This document shows, one piece after another, positions 15,127 through 25,200 of a stretch of DNA of 64,000 nt (positions are counted from its first letter, which is position 1; every line of letters begins with the position of its first letter). This DNA comes from a virus. The stretch is from IMG/VR virus record IMGVR_UViG_3300025012_000054, positions 27,456 to 91,455 of that record. One strand, written 5' to 3'. The notes beneath the pieces were generated by a model, which worked only from the letters and a program-made list of their open reading frames with translations, was not told the origin of the DNA and did not search any database. A program made the position numbers and the translations under genes.

Positions 15127-15290
15127 TTCACAAAAGGCGTGGGTTGCCAATGAGCCGATATGCAGGCAACATCTTGTCTGGCACTTAAAGCGTCTGAAGA
15201 GAGAGTAACGCCTCGAAACCCGAAAGGGTAGCGCGGAGTATCCCTAGCCAGAGAATAACTGGATACCAGTCGGCTCACGCCTTTTGTGAA
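15127..15290 (+). ncRNA. Unidentified structured RNA upstream of rtcB
   Basis: The ends pair over 15 bp: TTCACAAAAGGCGTG 15127-15141 with CACGCCTTTTGTGAA 15276-15290. Inside lie GTTGCC 15143-15148 / GGCAAC 15165-15170, GAGCCG 15152-15157 / CGGCTC 15271-15276 (alternative or pseudoknotted), TCTGGC 15177-15182 / GCCAGA 15247-15252, GCGT/ACGC 15190-15211, ACCC-GAAA-GGGT 15218-15229 with a GNRA loop, and ACTGG-ata-CCAGT 15258-15270. No protein is encoded. It does not match tRNA, tmRNA, RNase P or riboswitch patterns I know. It ends about 30 nt before the RtcB start codon, so it could be a cis-acting leader or an RtcB substrate. Confidence 0.7.
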
Positions 15291-15320
15291 TAAGCAAAGT
15301 CATATATGGAAGGAGATAAT

Positions 15321-16463
15321 TTGAAAGTTATTGACAGCGAGAAATTACCAATCAAAATGTGGCTAACAGATATTGAAGATGGCGCTTTACAACAAGCAAA
15401 AAACTTAGCCAATCTTCCATTTGTCTATAAATGGATTTCTATTATGCCAGATAGTCACCAAGGTTATGGTATGCCCATTGGTGGCGTCATGGCTACCCAA
15501 GGCGTGATAGTCCCAAATGCGGTTGGTGTGGACATCGGCTGTGGTATGGCTGCGATAAAAACTTCTCTGACAGATATTTCTACAGAAGAATTAAAATTGG
15601 TTATGGGTAAAATCCGTGATGTTATTCCTGTGGGATTTAATCATCATCCAGAAGATCAAGAATGGGACGGATTCGATGACGCTCCAGATATTCAGACCAT
15701 CCAGGATCAACTTCCGTCAGCCCGAAAACAGTTGGGAACGCTTGGGGGAGGAAACCATTTCATTGAAATTCAAAAAGGATCAGATGATCATATATGGATT
15801 ATGATTCATTCTGGAAGCCGTAACTTTGGCAAGAAAACCGCTGATATATACCACAAACTTGCGCAAAAATTATGCGACAGATGGCATGTGCAATTACCGG
15901 ATAAGGACTTGGCTTTTCTTCCTATTGAGACCTCGGAAGGAAAAGAGTATTTCCAAGCAATGAAATATTGCTTAAATTTTGCCGAGGGTAACAGGGATTT
16001 GATGGCTAGACGTACTCTACTTTGCTTATCTTCTGTAGTGGATTGCTATATGGAAGATGAAATTGATATTCATCATAACTACGCCGCATTTGAAAATCAT
16101 TACGGCAAGGATGTTTTGGTTCATCGTAAAGGTGCCACAAAAGCCACTCTGGGGCTACGAGGAATTATTCCTGGTTCTATGGGAACATCCAGTTATATCA
16201 CCAAAGGATTGGGTAATCCAGAAAGTTTCGAATCTTGTTCCCATGGCGCAGGTCGTAGAATGGGACGCAAGGATGCCGTAAGAACCTTAAACCTGAAAGA
16301 TGAACAAGATAAAATGACTGGTATTGTGCACGGCTTGCGAGATGCCTCTAATTTAGATGAAGCACCAGGTGCATACAAAAACATTGATGAAGTTATGAAA
16401 AACCAAGAAGATCTGGTTGAAATTAAAATATCACTAAAGCCTTTGGCGTCAATCAAAGGTTAA
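15321..16463 (+). CDS. rtcB: RtcB-type RNA ligase
   Basis: 380 residues from TTG 15321, chosen over ATG 15306 because AAGGAG lies between them at the right distance. RtcB joins RNA 2',3'-cyclic phosphate or 3'-phosphate ends to 5'-OH ends using GTP and manganese. All signature elements are present: MPDSHQGYGMPIGGV, VGVDIGCGM (metal Cys), GGGNHFIEI (metal His), IHHNYA, and SHGAGRRMGR with the His that carries GMP. In a phage it could repair tRNAs cut by host anticodon nucleases. A structured RNA lies directly upstream and a tRNA 700 bp upstream. Confidence 0.95.
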   Translation: MKVIDSEKLPIKMWLTDIEDGALQQAKNLANLPFVYKWISIMPDSHQGYGMPIGGVMATQGVIVPNAVGVDIGCGMAAIKTSLTDISTEELKLVMGKIRDVIPVGFNHHPEDQEWDGFDDAPDIQTIQDQLPSARKQLGTLGGGNHFIEIQKGSDDHIWIMIHSGSRNFGKKTADIYHKLAQKLCDRWHVQLPDKDLAFLPIETSEGKEYFQAMKYCLNFAEGNRDLMARRTLLCLSSVVDCYMEDEIDIHHNYAAFENHYGKDVLVHRKGATKATLGLRGIIPGSMGTSSYITKGLGNPESFESCSHGAGRRMGRKDAVRTLNLKDEQDKMTGIVHGLRDASNLDEAPGAYKNIDEVMKNQEDLVEIKISLKPLASIKG

Positions 16464-16489
16464 TGAAATTAGGCTTCTATCGGAGGTGA

Positions 16490-17044
16490 ATGAAAAATAA
16501 ATATATTATCGAAAACGGTATAATAAAAATAATTCTCCATAGGCGAGAAGACAATGATTTAATAACGATTATTGATAAAGAAGATTTTGATAAAGTGAAC
16601 GCATATGATGGTACGTTTTATGCTAGTAGATATATTAAACTAAATGGGAAATTTTATGTAAAAATAACCTTATATCTAGGAACCATTGACGGAAAACCGA
16701 AATATAAAGTAATTAGGTTTCATAGGATTATTTTGAATTGTGAAAACAACGATATTGTTGATCATATAAATGGAGACACTCTAGATAACCGAAAATCCAA
16801 TCTAAGAATAACTGATTTTGGAGGAAACACAAAAAACAGATGTGGCGAGAACGCAAATAACACTTCTGGTGAACGCAACGTGTCTCTTATAAATGGGCAG
16901 TACGTAGTTCAAATTCAAGTCAATGGAAAAAATACTGTTTTAGGAAAATTTAATAATATCGAACAAGCGAGAATTATAGCAAACCAAGCAAGAAAAAAGT
17001 ATTATGGGGACTATTCTGGAAATAGTACCACAATAGCCCAATAA
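16490..17044 (+). CDS. HNH homing endonuclease with AP2-like DNA-binding domain
   Basis: 184 residues, ATG 16490 after CGGAGGTG. The core FHRIILNCENNDIVDHINGD with LDNRKSNLRI is the HNH_3-type nuclease motif (H, DH and N residues). The C-terminal QYVVQIQVNGKNTVLGKF...AARKKYYGDY segment matches the AP2-like module found in such homing enzymes. Free-standing; it lies after rtcB. Confidence 0.9.
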   Translation: MKNKYIIENGIIKIILHRREDNDLITIIDKEDFDKVNAYDGTFYASRYIKLNGKFYVKITLYLGTIDGKPKYKVIRFHRIILNCENNDIVDHINGDTLDNRKSNLRITDFGGNTKNRCGENANNTSGERNVSLINGQYVVQIQVNGKNTVLGKFNNIEQARIIANQARKKYYGDYSGNSTTIAQ

Positions 17045-17071
17045 AAGTATTATTTTATTAAGGAGCAAAAA

Positions 17072-17314
17072 GTGAAAATATATAGATTGTATACCGGATG
17101 CGATGGTGAATACTCCTGCGATTATTATAGGGGTTTGTTTAAAACAGTTGAACCTATGCTCTCTTTTGTAGAAGAATATATGAAAGAAGAAAGAGGCAAA
17201 GAAAATATCTCTGCTATATTAACTGATGATGGAAAAATATTCGTCAACGGTATTGATAACGAATGGCACAATCCTTTCGGATATGAGATTATTGATACTG
17301 ACAACTTGCAATGA
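17072..17314 (+). CDS. Small protein of unknown function
   Basis: 80 residues from GTG 17072 after AAGGAG. Tyr-, Glu- and Asp-rich alpha/beta protein (IYRLYTGCDGEYSCDYYRG, NISAILTDDGKIFVNG). No family recognised. Confidence 0.65.
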   Translation: MKIYRLYTGCDGEYSCDYYRGLFKTVEPMLSFVEEYMKEERGKENISAILTDDGKIFVNGIDNEWHNPFGYEIIDTDNLQ

Positions 17315-17339
17315 AATTATTATTTTATAAGGAGAAAAA

Positions 17340-17579
17340 ATGGAACGATCAGAAGCATATCAACTAATCGACGAAGAACGCGAATATCAAAACAGCAAGC
17401 CCCCACGTCCCAAAAGCGATGCGGACACATCCGTTGGGGAATGGCTTATCTATATTGAGGAACAATTATCACGAGCTAAACATAACGTTTATAAATTAGA
17501 TCAACTTCTTGCCATGGATAATGTGCTTAAGATTGCGGCGTTGGCTGTGGCTTGCATGGAAAACAACGAAGTTTCATAA
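17340..17579 (+). CDS. Conserved phage protein of unknown function
   Basis: 79 residues, ATG 17340 after AAGGAG. The pattern RSEAYQLIDEEREYQ...TSVGEWLIYIEEQLSRAKHNV...VLKIAALAVACMENN is one I recall from a widespread small phage family. It has a MazG-like helical look (EEREYQ, EE-L), but catalytic residues cannot be assigned confidently. Confidence 0.75.
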   Translation: MERSEAYQLIDEEREYQNSKPPRPKSDADTSVGEWLIYIEEQLSRAKHNVYKLDQLLAMDNVLKIAALAVACMENNEVS

Positions 17580-17607
17580 TAAAATATGTCATTCATGAGG
17601 TTGTAAT

Positions 17608-17997
17608 ATGCTAACAGAAAAAGAAAAACTATTTGATAAAATATTTGACTTTTGGTTGAAAAAATTCAATTTAACCGAATGGGATATTCAACTAGATTTT
17701 CTTGATAAAGATGAATTCAAAGCGCTGTTCTTAAAAAATAATAAATTGGTTGAACTTGCCCCTGCTTGTTGCGAATCTCTGTGGCAATATCAACAAGCGA
17801 AAATCGGCGTTAATACCGACAGGTTAGAAACCGTGGATGACTCAGATATAGAAAAAGTTGTAATTCACGAATTCATGCATATTTTTTTGAGTGAAATGAG
17901 GAATAATCATAAAGATGGTGAGCACGAAGAACGTGTTGCTACCATGCTTGCCAGGGCTTTTATTGGAATAAATAACTTCAAGGAGGCACATATTTAA
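17608..17997 (+). CDS. Zincin-type metalloprotease-like protein
   Basis: 129 residues, ATG 17608. The HExxH motif of zinc metalloproteases is present as VVIHEFMHIFLSEM near residue 90, and an acidic EHEERVA helix follows that may supply the third ligand. N-terminal FDFWLKKFNLTEWDIQLDFL is typical of small phage zincins. Target unknown; it may act on a host protein. Confidence 0.8.
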   Translation: MLTEKEKLFDKIFDFWLKKFNLTEWDIQLDFLDKDEFKALFLKNNKLVELAPACCESLWQYQQAKIGVNTDRLETVDDSDIEKVVIHEFMHIFLSEMRNNHKDGEHEERVATMLARAFIGINNFKEAHI

Positions 17998-18066
17998 CAA
18001 CATAAAATAGTATTTTTATTAGGTTGCACATATTTGTAGTAAGTCTATTTATAAAAGGAGAAATAA

Positions 18067-19008
18067 ATGAGTTTTATTAAAGCCGTAAAAGGCAAGAAGC
18101 CTGTTCGAGTAGTAATAGGCGGGCCGTCTGGCGCAGGAAAAACCTATACAGCGCTTACTTTTGCAAAGTATTTGGAAACAATAACCAAGAAACCAACCGC
18201 TGCAATTGATACCGAGCATTTTCGTATGAGTTTGTATGCAGATAAATTCGCGTTTGATGTTGATGATGCAGATCCCCCCTTTCATCCCCAGCTACTAATA
18301 GACAATATCCATAAAGCTGAGAAGGAAGGATATGGACAATTAATTGTAGATAGTTCAAGTCACTTTTATAATGGCGAAGGCGGCCTGCTTGAGGTTGTCA
18401 ATGACGCCGCTAAGTCCAAATTCGGTGGCAATATTTACGCAGGGTGGGCTGTAGGTACTCCACTCCAGAATTCCCTAATCGATGCTATTATTCGATCTCC
18501 TTTGCACATGATTTTCTGTACTCGTGCCAAACAAGGTTATGCTGAAACAGAAAAGAATAACCGCAAGGTTTACGAAAAAGTTGGTATGGAACTCCAGCAA
18601 AGAGATGGTTTTGAATTCGACTTCGATTTTGTATTGATGATGGACATGGATAACAATGCCACTGTGGATAAAGGTATGGGATATGTTTCTACAGGAATGT
18701 ATATCAAAAAACCTGACGAAAAAACCATCGAATTAATTATGAAGTCTATTAATGAAAATACCGTAGACACTCCCGCTGTTCCTGCCGAAAGCAAGGCTAC
18801 TATTTTCAAGAAACAGGAAGAAGTCTTGGTAGATCTTCAGGGAAAAGTTATCACCGAATGCAAGCGCCTGAATGCCAAGACCAATGAAAAGGTTATGACA
18901 TTGTTAAAAACATATGAGCCTAGTGGTAATCCTAGCAAGATGAAGGATCAGGCTAAATTGATTGAATTATTGGGTAAACTTATTGAGATACCGGCAGAGG
19001 GAGAATAA
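18067..19008 (+). CDS. RecA-like ATPase (AAA_24/Sak4-type recombinase)
   Basis: 313 residues, ATG 18067 after AAAGGAG. Walker A is GGPSGAGKTYT near residue 19, followed by AAIDTEHFRMSLYA and a Walker B-like YGQLIVDSSSH near residue 95. Phage proteins of this kind act in single-strand annealing or recombination, and the next gene encodes a likely SSB. The C-terminal 90 residues are helical and charged, an extension beyond the minimal core. Confidence 0.8.
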   Translation: MSFIKAVKGKKPVRVVIGGPSGAGKTYTALTFAKYLETITKKPTAAIDTEHFRMSLYADKFAFDVDDADPPFHPQLLIDNIHKAEKEGYGQLIVDSSSHFYNGEGGLLEVVNDAAKSKFGGNIYAGWAVGTPLQNSLIDAIIRSPLHMIFCTRAKQGYAETEKNNRKVYEKVGMELQQRDGFEFDFDFVLMMDMDNNATVDKGMGYVSTGMYIKKPDEKTIELIMKSINENTVDTPAVPAESKATIFKKQEEVLVDLQGKVITECKRLNAKTNEKVMTLLKTYEPSGNPSKMKDQAKLIELLGKLIEIPAEGE

Positions 19009-19009
19009 T

Positions 19010-19420
19010 ATGAATTTTAATAATATCAAAACCAAAGTACTTGCAACCAAGGTTGAAAAGCGAGAAGGTTATTCCCTCGTTATGCTACGCGATAGTCGCC
19101 ACGATAAAAAGACAGATACGTGGAAACGCAGCCCCTATCCTGGTATTCATTTTGCCGCCAGTGCTCAGGCTAAAATCGACGAACTTATTGATGCCCTTGA
19201 AGGCGCAGATAAGTTTGAAGACGGCAATTCCAAAGGCGTTTGGATTGTTCTCAAGAGCGCGTCGCTCACCAACGAAGTATTCAAAAATAAAGAAGGTGTA
19301 GACGTATATCCGAAGCAATTTACTGTATGGGATTGGGAATTTTTTGTCCCTGAAGAAAAATCAGATGCACAAGATGAAACCCCTGTCGTAGAGGAATCAT
19401 CGGATGACCTCCCCTTCTAG
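19010..19420 (+). CDS. Probable single-strand DNA-binding protein
   Basis: 136 residues from ATG 19010 with AGAGGGAG upstream. An OB-fold-like beta-rich body (VLATKVEKREGYSLVMLRD, GVWIVLKSASLTNEVF, FTVWDWEFFV) is followed by an acidic tail ending SSDDLPF, the partner-binding tip typical of SSB. It comes directly after the RecA-like ATPase and before the primase-helicase, matching a replication/recombination role. It is followed by an intrinsic terminator. Confidence 0.75.
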   Translation: MNFNNIKTKVLATKVEKREGYSLVMLRDSRHDKKTDTWKRSPYPGIHFAASAQAKIDELIDALEGADKFEDGNSKGVWIVLKSASLTNEVFKNKEGVDVYPKQFTVWDWEFFVPEEKSDAQDETPVVEESSDDLPF

Positions 19421-19441
19421 TAAGTTGTAGTTGCTATTAAT

Positions 19442-19470
19442 AAGGCGGAGCATAAAACCCTCCGCCTTTT
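19442..19470 (+). terminator. Intrinsic terminator after the SSB-like gene
   Basis: AAGGCGGAG (19442-19450), loop cataaaacc, CTCCGCCTT (19460-19468), continuing into TTTT. A 9-bp GC-rich stem with a short T run. It may attenuate rather than stop, since no promoter is seen before the primase gene. Confidence 0.85.
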
Positions 19471-19488
19471 AAAATAGAAAGGATGTAC

Positions 19489-21429
19489 ATGCTCGTTCCG
19501 AAGGAAACTGTACTTGGCGCGAAGGAAAAATTAGGAGAACAAGCCGCTGAGATTATAGCGGCGGACTTACAATTAGAAGGATGTGTAGAACCAGACTTTA
19601 AAGCACTATGTCCTTTCCATGCCGAGGATACTCCAAGTTTTGTTTTTAGCAAAAAAGACAATGCTTTCAAGTGCTTCGGCTGTGGTCGTAGATATGGCAT
19701 TATTGATCATTACATTCAGCACAATGGTCTAACCTATTTGGGTGCTGTTCAAAAACTATTTGAATTAACTGAAACAAAATTTTCTTTTGGCGAAAAAGGA
19801 ATAAAAACCGAAAGAGATTATCGCTATCCATCGCGAGAGCAAAACGATTCTCGTCAAGAAGTAGAAGAATATTTACAAACTCGAAGTATTTCTAAAACCA
19901 CTCTGGATATGGTTGATGTTCAACAAGACGGCAATCACAATATCGTTTTTCATTATTATGATACCAATGATGTGTTGACCCTAGTAAAATATCGTCCTGC
20001 GCGTAAAGTTGATAAAGGCGAAAAATTTAAATCTTGGTGTCAAAAAGACACTGATACCATGCCGTTGCTTTATAATATGAATAGAGTTGATTTTACCAAT
20101 GGCCCACTTCTGATATGCGAAGGGGAAATTGACTGTCTTGCCGCTATAGAGTCTGGATATAAAAATTCGGTGAGCGTTCCTTTGGGCGCCAACAATTATG
20201 GCTGGATAGAAACGAATTGGGAATGGTTGGAATTATTTGATAAAATCGTGGTGTGGTCAGATAACGATGAAGCAGGACTAAAAATGCGCAAAGAGGTGTG
20301 CCAACGCCTAGGTGTATGGAGAACATTATATGTGGACGCACCAAGCAGGGTAATTGGCAAAAATGGAACAGAAGTAAAAGTCAAGGATATCAACGAAATT
20401 CTCCATTATTGCGGTAGTCAAAAAGTTTTAGATTTTATTAATGACGCCAAAGAATTACCCATTACTGGTATTGACGACCTATCAACCGTAGATGATTTTG
20501 ATATAGAAACCGCCGAAGGTCTTTATACCAACCTTGCGCCCCTGGACAAAATCGTATATAAAATTTTGTATGGTAGCGTGGCTTTAATTACTGGTAAAAG
20601 AGGTGCGGGTAAATCAAGTTTTGTCAACCAGGTGTTTGTGTGTGAACCCTTAGATCAAGGGCAAGATGTCTTTTATTTTAGTGGCGAATTGAGCGCACCT
20701 GTTCTAAAATCTTGGATTGAACTTACCATGGCGGGACGCGAACACGTAAAAATGAAAGACAATAGCGACTTCGTGCGTATTATGGATGTCGATGCGAGAA
20801 AAGAAATGCGCCAGTGGTATAAAGGTCGCGTGTGGGTGTACAAGGAAGTTGACAACTCCGAAACCATCATTCTTGAAAAAGCCATCAGCGTTACTCGCAA
20901 ATACGGGGTCAAAGTATGGATATTAGATAACCTAATGACGATAGGCTTGAATAACGCCAGCGAAAAAGACTTGTTACAAAAACAAAAAGAATTTATTGTT
21001 AAATTGAATCGCCTGTCGTTATTGTATGGTGTTTTAATTGTGTTGATCGCGCATCCGAGGAAAACCATGACTGGTCAGGAATTAGGCAGTGATGACATTG
21101 CAGGTAGTGGCGATATACCTAACCTTGCTCAATATATTTTTTCCATCAAGCGCTATAGCCAAAAAGAAAAAGATGGAGAAAAAGATGGTAAGGGAGGATA
21201 TAGAAAAGGCAAGGAGCCAACACCCTATGATACCGAAGTAGAAACAATGAAAAATAGATATTCGGGTAGAATAGGATTGGCTAAATTATATTTTGATTAT
21301 ACAAGTTATAGGTTCTATAATAATACCAAAGAATTATTTCGGCGATATAAATGGAATAAAGACACATCGCCGTTGCCTACTCAAGATCCTAACCATCACG
21401 AACAACTTCCTGACCTTATGAGAGAATAA
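19489..21429 (+). CDS. Bifunctional DNA primase-helicase
   Basis: 646 residues from ATG 19489 (AGAAAGG 6 nt upstream; ATG 19483 is also in frame). A CHC2-type zinc finger (CPFH near 39, CFGC near 60), a TOPRIM primase core (ICEGEIDCLAAIE near 206 and VVWSDNDEAGLKM), and a RecA-like helicase domain with Walker A GKRGAGKSS near 365 and IWILDN-like Walker B follow in the order of T7 gp4. It would synthesise primers and unwind DNA ahead of the family C polymerase encoded downstream. Confidence 0.93.
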   Translation: MLVPKETVLGAKEKLGEQAAEIIAADLQLEGCVEPDFKALCPFHAEDTPSFVFSKKDNAFKCFGCGRRYGIIDHYIQHNGLTYLGAVQKLFELTETKFSFGEKGIKTERDYRYPSREQNDSRQEVEEYLQTRSISKTTLDMVDVQQDGNHNIVFHYYDTNDVLTLVKYRPARKVDKGEKFKSWCQKDTDTMPLLYNMNRVDFTNGPLLICEGEIDCLAAIESGYKNSVSVPLGANNYGWIETNWEWLELFDKIVVWSDNDEAGLKMRKEVCQRLGVWRTLYVDAPSRVIGKNGTEVKVKDINEILHYCGSQKVLDFINDAKELPITGIDDLSTVDDFDIETAEGLYTNLAPLDKIVYKILYGSVALITGKRGAGKSSFVNQVFVCEPLDQGQDVFYFSGELSAPVLKSWIELTMAGREHVKMKDNSDFVRIMDVDARKEMRQWYKGRVWVYKEVDNSETIILEKAISVTRKYGVKVWILDNLMTIGLNNASEKDLLQKQKEFIVKLNRLSLLYGVLIVLIAHPRKTMTGQELGSDDIAGSGDIPNLAQYIFSIKRYSQKEKDGEKDGKGGYRKGKEPTPYDTEVETMKNRYSGRIGLAKLYFDYTSYRFYNNTKELFRRYKWNKDTSPLPTQDPNHHEQLPDLMRE

Positions 21430-21432
21430 TAG

Positions 21433-22218
21433 ATGCCAAAAAATACTGATATCATCAACAAAATGACATTTAGCTACAGCAATATCAGCACATTTGAAAC
21501 CTGTAAGTACGCATGGTTTCTTACCTATATAGAAAAACAAGAACGACACACCAATTATTTTTCAGAATTTGGTAGTTATTGCCATAACATCTTGGAAGAT
21601 TTTTTTCTTGATAAATTAGCAATTTATGAGTTGCTACCATATTATAAAGAACATTATGCTGAAAATATTAAATCAGATAGTCCGTTTGGATTTGGTAAAA
21701 ATTTAGGTGCGTTATATTATGATCAAGGATATAAATTTTTCGAAAATTTTGATTTCGATAAAAGCAAGTTTGAAATTCTTCAAGCCGAAGAATTTACTAT
21801 AGCACAAATCAGGGATATTAAAGTCACCATCAAACCAGATATTATTCTGAAAAATAAAGATAATGGCAAAATAATTTTAATGGACTATAAATCCTCCAAC
21901 CCATTCAATGCCAAGCGCCAAATCGTTCCTGCTAAAATCATACCCTACAGAAAACAATTAAATTTATATGCTGGTGTTTTATGGGCAAAGAAAAAAATCC
22001 AAGTGGACGAACAATGGCTATGGTTTTTTAGAACCGGAGGAATTGAAAGATTTCCTATTAGTGTAAAAAAAGTATCTGAAGATATTTTATGGTTTTTATC
22101 CGTAGTTGATAAAATCAAACAGGAAGAAAATTTTGAAGCCAATCCCAGTAATGAGTTCTTCTGTAATTCTCTTTGTTCAATGAGTTCAATTTGCCCCTAT
22201 AAAATAGTCAAGGAATAA
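21433..22218 (+). CDS. Cas4/RecB-like PD-(D/E)XK nuclease
   Basis: 261 residues, ATG 21433, 3 nt after the primase-helicase. Nuclease motifs: KPDIIL and IILMDYKSS (D and ExK-like), with QLNLYAGVLW as the following QxxxY motif. Cys residues near residue 18 (TFETCKYAWF) and at the C-terminus (FFCNSLCSMSSICPY) can bind a 4Fe-4S cluster, as in Cas4 and AddB. Likely a 5'-3' exonuclease in recombination or replication. Confidence 0.88.
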   Translation: MPKNTDIINKMTFSYSNISTFETCKYAWFLTYIEKQERHTNYFSEFGSYCHNILEDFFLDKLAIYELLPYYKEHYAENIKSDSPFGFGKNLGALYYDQGYKFFENFDFDKSKFEILQAEEFTIAQIRDIKVTIKPDIILKNKDNGKIILMDYKSSNPFNAKRQIVPAKIIPYRKQLNLYAGVLWAKKKIQVDEQWLWFFRTGGIERFPISVKKVSEDILWFLSVVDKIKQEENFEANPSNEFFCNSLCSMSSICPYKIVKE

Positions 22219-22219
22219 A

Positions 22220-25200
22220 ATGAATAATTATATCAATTACCATTCACATTCTCAGTACAGCAACATCTCAACGCCCGACTCGACGATATCTAATCGAGAT
22301 CGGGCAGTTCGAGTTTCTGAATTGGGACAATCTGTGTTTTCTGCCTTAGAGCACGGTTGGAGTGGGCGCGTAATTGAGGCGATGGAATTATCCAAAGAAT
22401 TTAATGTTAAGCCACTGCTGGGAACCGAATCTTATTTTGTTAAAGACAGGTTGGAAAAAGATAAAACAAACGCCCACCTTATTCTGTTGGCAAAAAATGA
22501 AAACGGTAGAAAAGGCATTAATCGTATTTTAAGCGAAGCAAATATTTCTGGGTTTTATTATAAAGCAAGAATCGATCTTGAACTTCTGTTTTCTCTGCCA
22601 AAAAACGATGTGTGGGTTACAACCGCATGTATAGGTGGCATTTGGAAATATGAAGATGCTGAAAACTTATTACTACAAATGCAAGAATATTTTCAAAACA
22701 ACTTTTTCCTAGAAGTCCAGAACCACAGTGTGGAATCACAAAAAGAATTAAATAAAAAAATATTAGATTTATCTAATCGATATCGTATTCCTATTATTGC
22801 AGGAATGGATAGTCACATGATATATCCCAACCAGGCTAAAGAACGAGATGATTACCTGCTATCACGTGGTATTGAATATCCAGATGAAGAAAACTGGTTT
22901 TTAGACTTTCCTTCTTATGAAGAAGTTCTTCAAAGATTTCAGGAACAAGATGTTCTCAACAAAGTTGAAATTGGTGAAGCATTAGAAAACACGTTGATAT
23001 TTGAATCAGTTGAACCATATGATTCCATCATATTCGATCCAGAAATTATCAAGTTACCCACACTTTATCCTGACAAAACCCAAGATGAAAAAAATAAAAT
23101 CTTGGAAAGTTTGGTATGGCAACAATGGAATGTCGAAAAAAATAATATTCCCTTAAGTAGTTGGGCTTATTATGAAGGTGAAATCAAAAAAGAATTAGAT
23201 ACGGTTTGTGTTACCAATATGTCTGACTATTTCTTGCTTGATTATGAAATTATTAAAAAGGGTAAAGCAATGGGCGGACATATTACCCTTACAGGACGTG
23301 GATCTGCTCCGAGTTTCTACCTCTCGAAATTGTTGGAATTTACCACCATTGATCGTATCGCTGCTACCGTCAAGTTATTCCCCGAAAGATTCATATCATC
23401 AGAACGCCTACTGGAAACCAAGAGTCTTCCCGATATCGATTTGAACCTAGGCAATCCAGAAGTTTTTGCTCAGGCACAAACTGAAATCTTGGGCGATGGA
23501 CACAGCTATCCCATGATTGCTTTTGGCACGGTAAAAGCCAGTAGCGCTTGGAAATTATATTCTCGTATTTCCAACATTGATTTTGAAACCGCCAATATTG
23601 TGTCTGAACAAATTCGTAAATATGATATGGATATCAAGCACACAGAAAGCGAAGAAGAAAAAGAATCAATCAATGTTTTAGACTATATTGATAAAAAATA
23701 TCACGATGTTTTTACAGAAAGCGAAAAATATCTTGGGCTGGTAAACAGCCTGACTCCGCATCCATGTGCCCATTTAATGTATTCACATGGAGACATCAGA
23801 GAAGAATTTGGATTGATTAAAATCAAGACCGGCAACGTCGAACATATCTGCGTGTGTTGTGACGGTTTATTTGCAGAAAATTATAAGTTGCTAAAAAACG
23901 ACCTGCTGAAAGTCAGCGTAGTTGAACTGATTTACAACACATATCATCGTATTGGTAAAGAACCTCATACTATTCCAGAACTATTAAAATTGTGTGAAAA
24001 CGACAAAGCGGTTTGGGATGTGTATGCCAATGGTTGGACTAAGGGCATCAATCAATTTGAGCAAACAGGAACTCGCGGTAGAGCTACAAAATATAAGCCA
24101 CAAAACATATCAGATTTATCTGCATTTGTAGCAGCCATTCGACCTGGTTTCAAATCAAATTATTTCTTATTTGAAAGTCGTGAGCCATTTACTTATGGCA
24201 TCAAATCTCTTGATGATTTGATTCAGACACCAGAATTTCCATATAGCTTTATGCTGTATCAAGAAACCGCTATGCAGGTTATGGCTTATGCCGGAATTCC
24301 GATTTCTAAAACATATGAGATTATTAAAAATATTGCAAAAAAACGTGTAGAAAAAGTCAAGAAATATAAAGATCAGTTTGTTGCCGGTATGAAAAAGAAA
24401 TTAATTGAAAATGAAAATGCGGACGCCAAAGAAGCAAAACGTATTGCGGATATGACTTGGCAGATTATCAACGACAGTAGTGCCTATAGTTTTAATGCCA
24501 GCCATTCTTATAGCGTGGCAGGAGACAGTCTTTACGGTGCATATCTCAAGGCACATTATCCGATGGAATTTTATGAAGTATTCCTAAATATTCTTGAAGC
24601 CGATTCGGATAAAGACAGATTGTTCGAAGTCAAACTTGAGGCACAAGAAGCCTTTGGTATAAAGTTTCCATCTCTACAATTTGGTCAGGATAATCGTAAA
24701 ATCGTAGCAGATGTAGAAAATAAAAGTATCACACAATCCCTGAAAACTTTGAAGGGATTTGGAAATACAGTAGGCGATAGTTTTTATCAGTTGTCGCAAG
24801 TTTTTACCGATGGTGATTTTCTCGATCTGCTTATATTTGCAGAAGAAAACGATTATCTTTCTTCTAAATGGGCAACCCTGATAAAAATTAATTACTTCCA
24901 AAATTTTGGACACAATGGCAAATTGTTAAATATGTATAATGCATTTACAACTGGCGAAAATAAATATCAAAAGACCTATGTGGAAAAAACTAAAATTAAA
25001 AGACTAGATGCCCTCAAACAAATCTGGACGGAAACACCCAATTTACGAATTCCTTTTTCTGATCAGTTGGCAAATGAGTTTGAAATACTGGGCACCATTC
25101 AATCCACCTATCCAGAACTTGATAGGAAATATGTTTATGTTAAAGAGTTAAAAATCCAGTTCGCAGACGATGGAAATCGTATTGCGCCAAGAATACAAAT

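Noticed and set aside
15127-15290. Structured RNA as a group I intron or riboswitch
   Set aside because: No P7-type GACTA/TAGTC pair, no interrupted gene on either side, and no known aptamer core.
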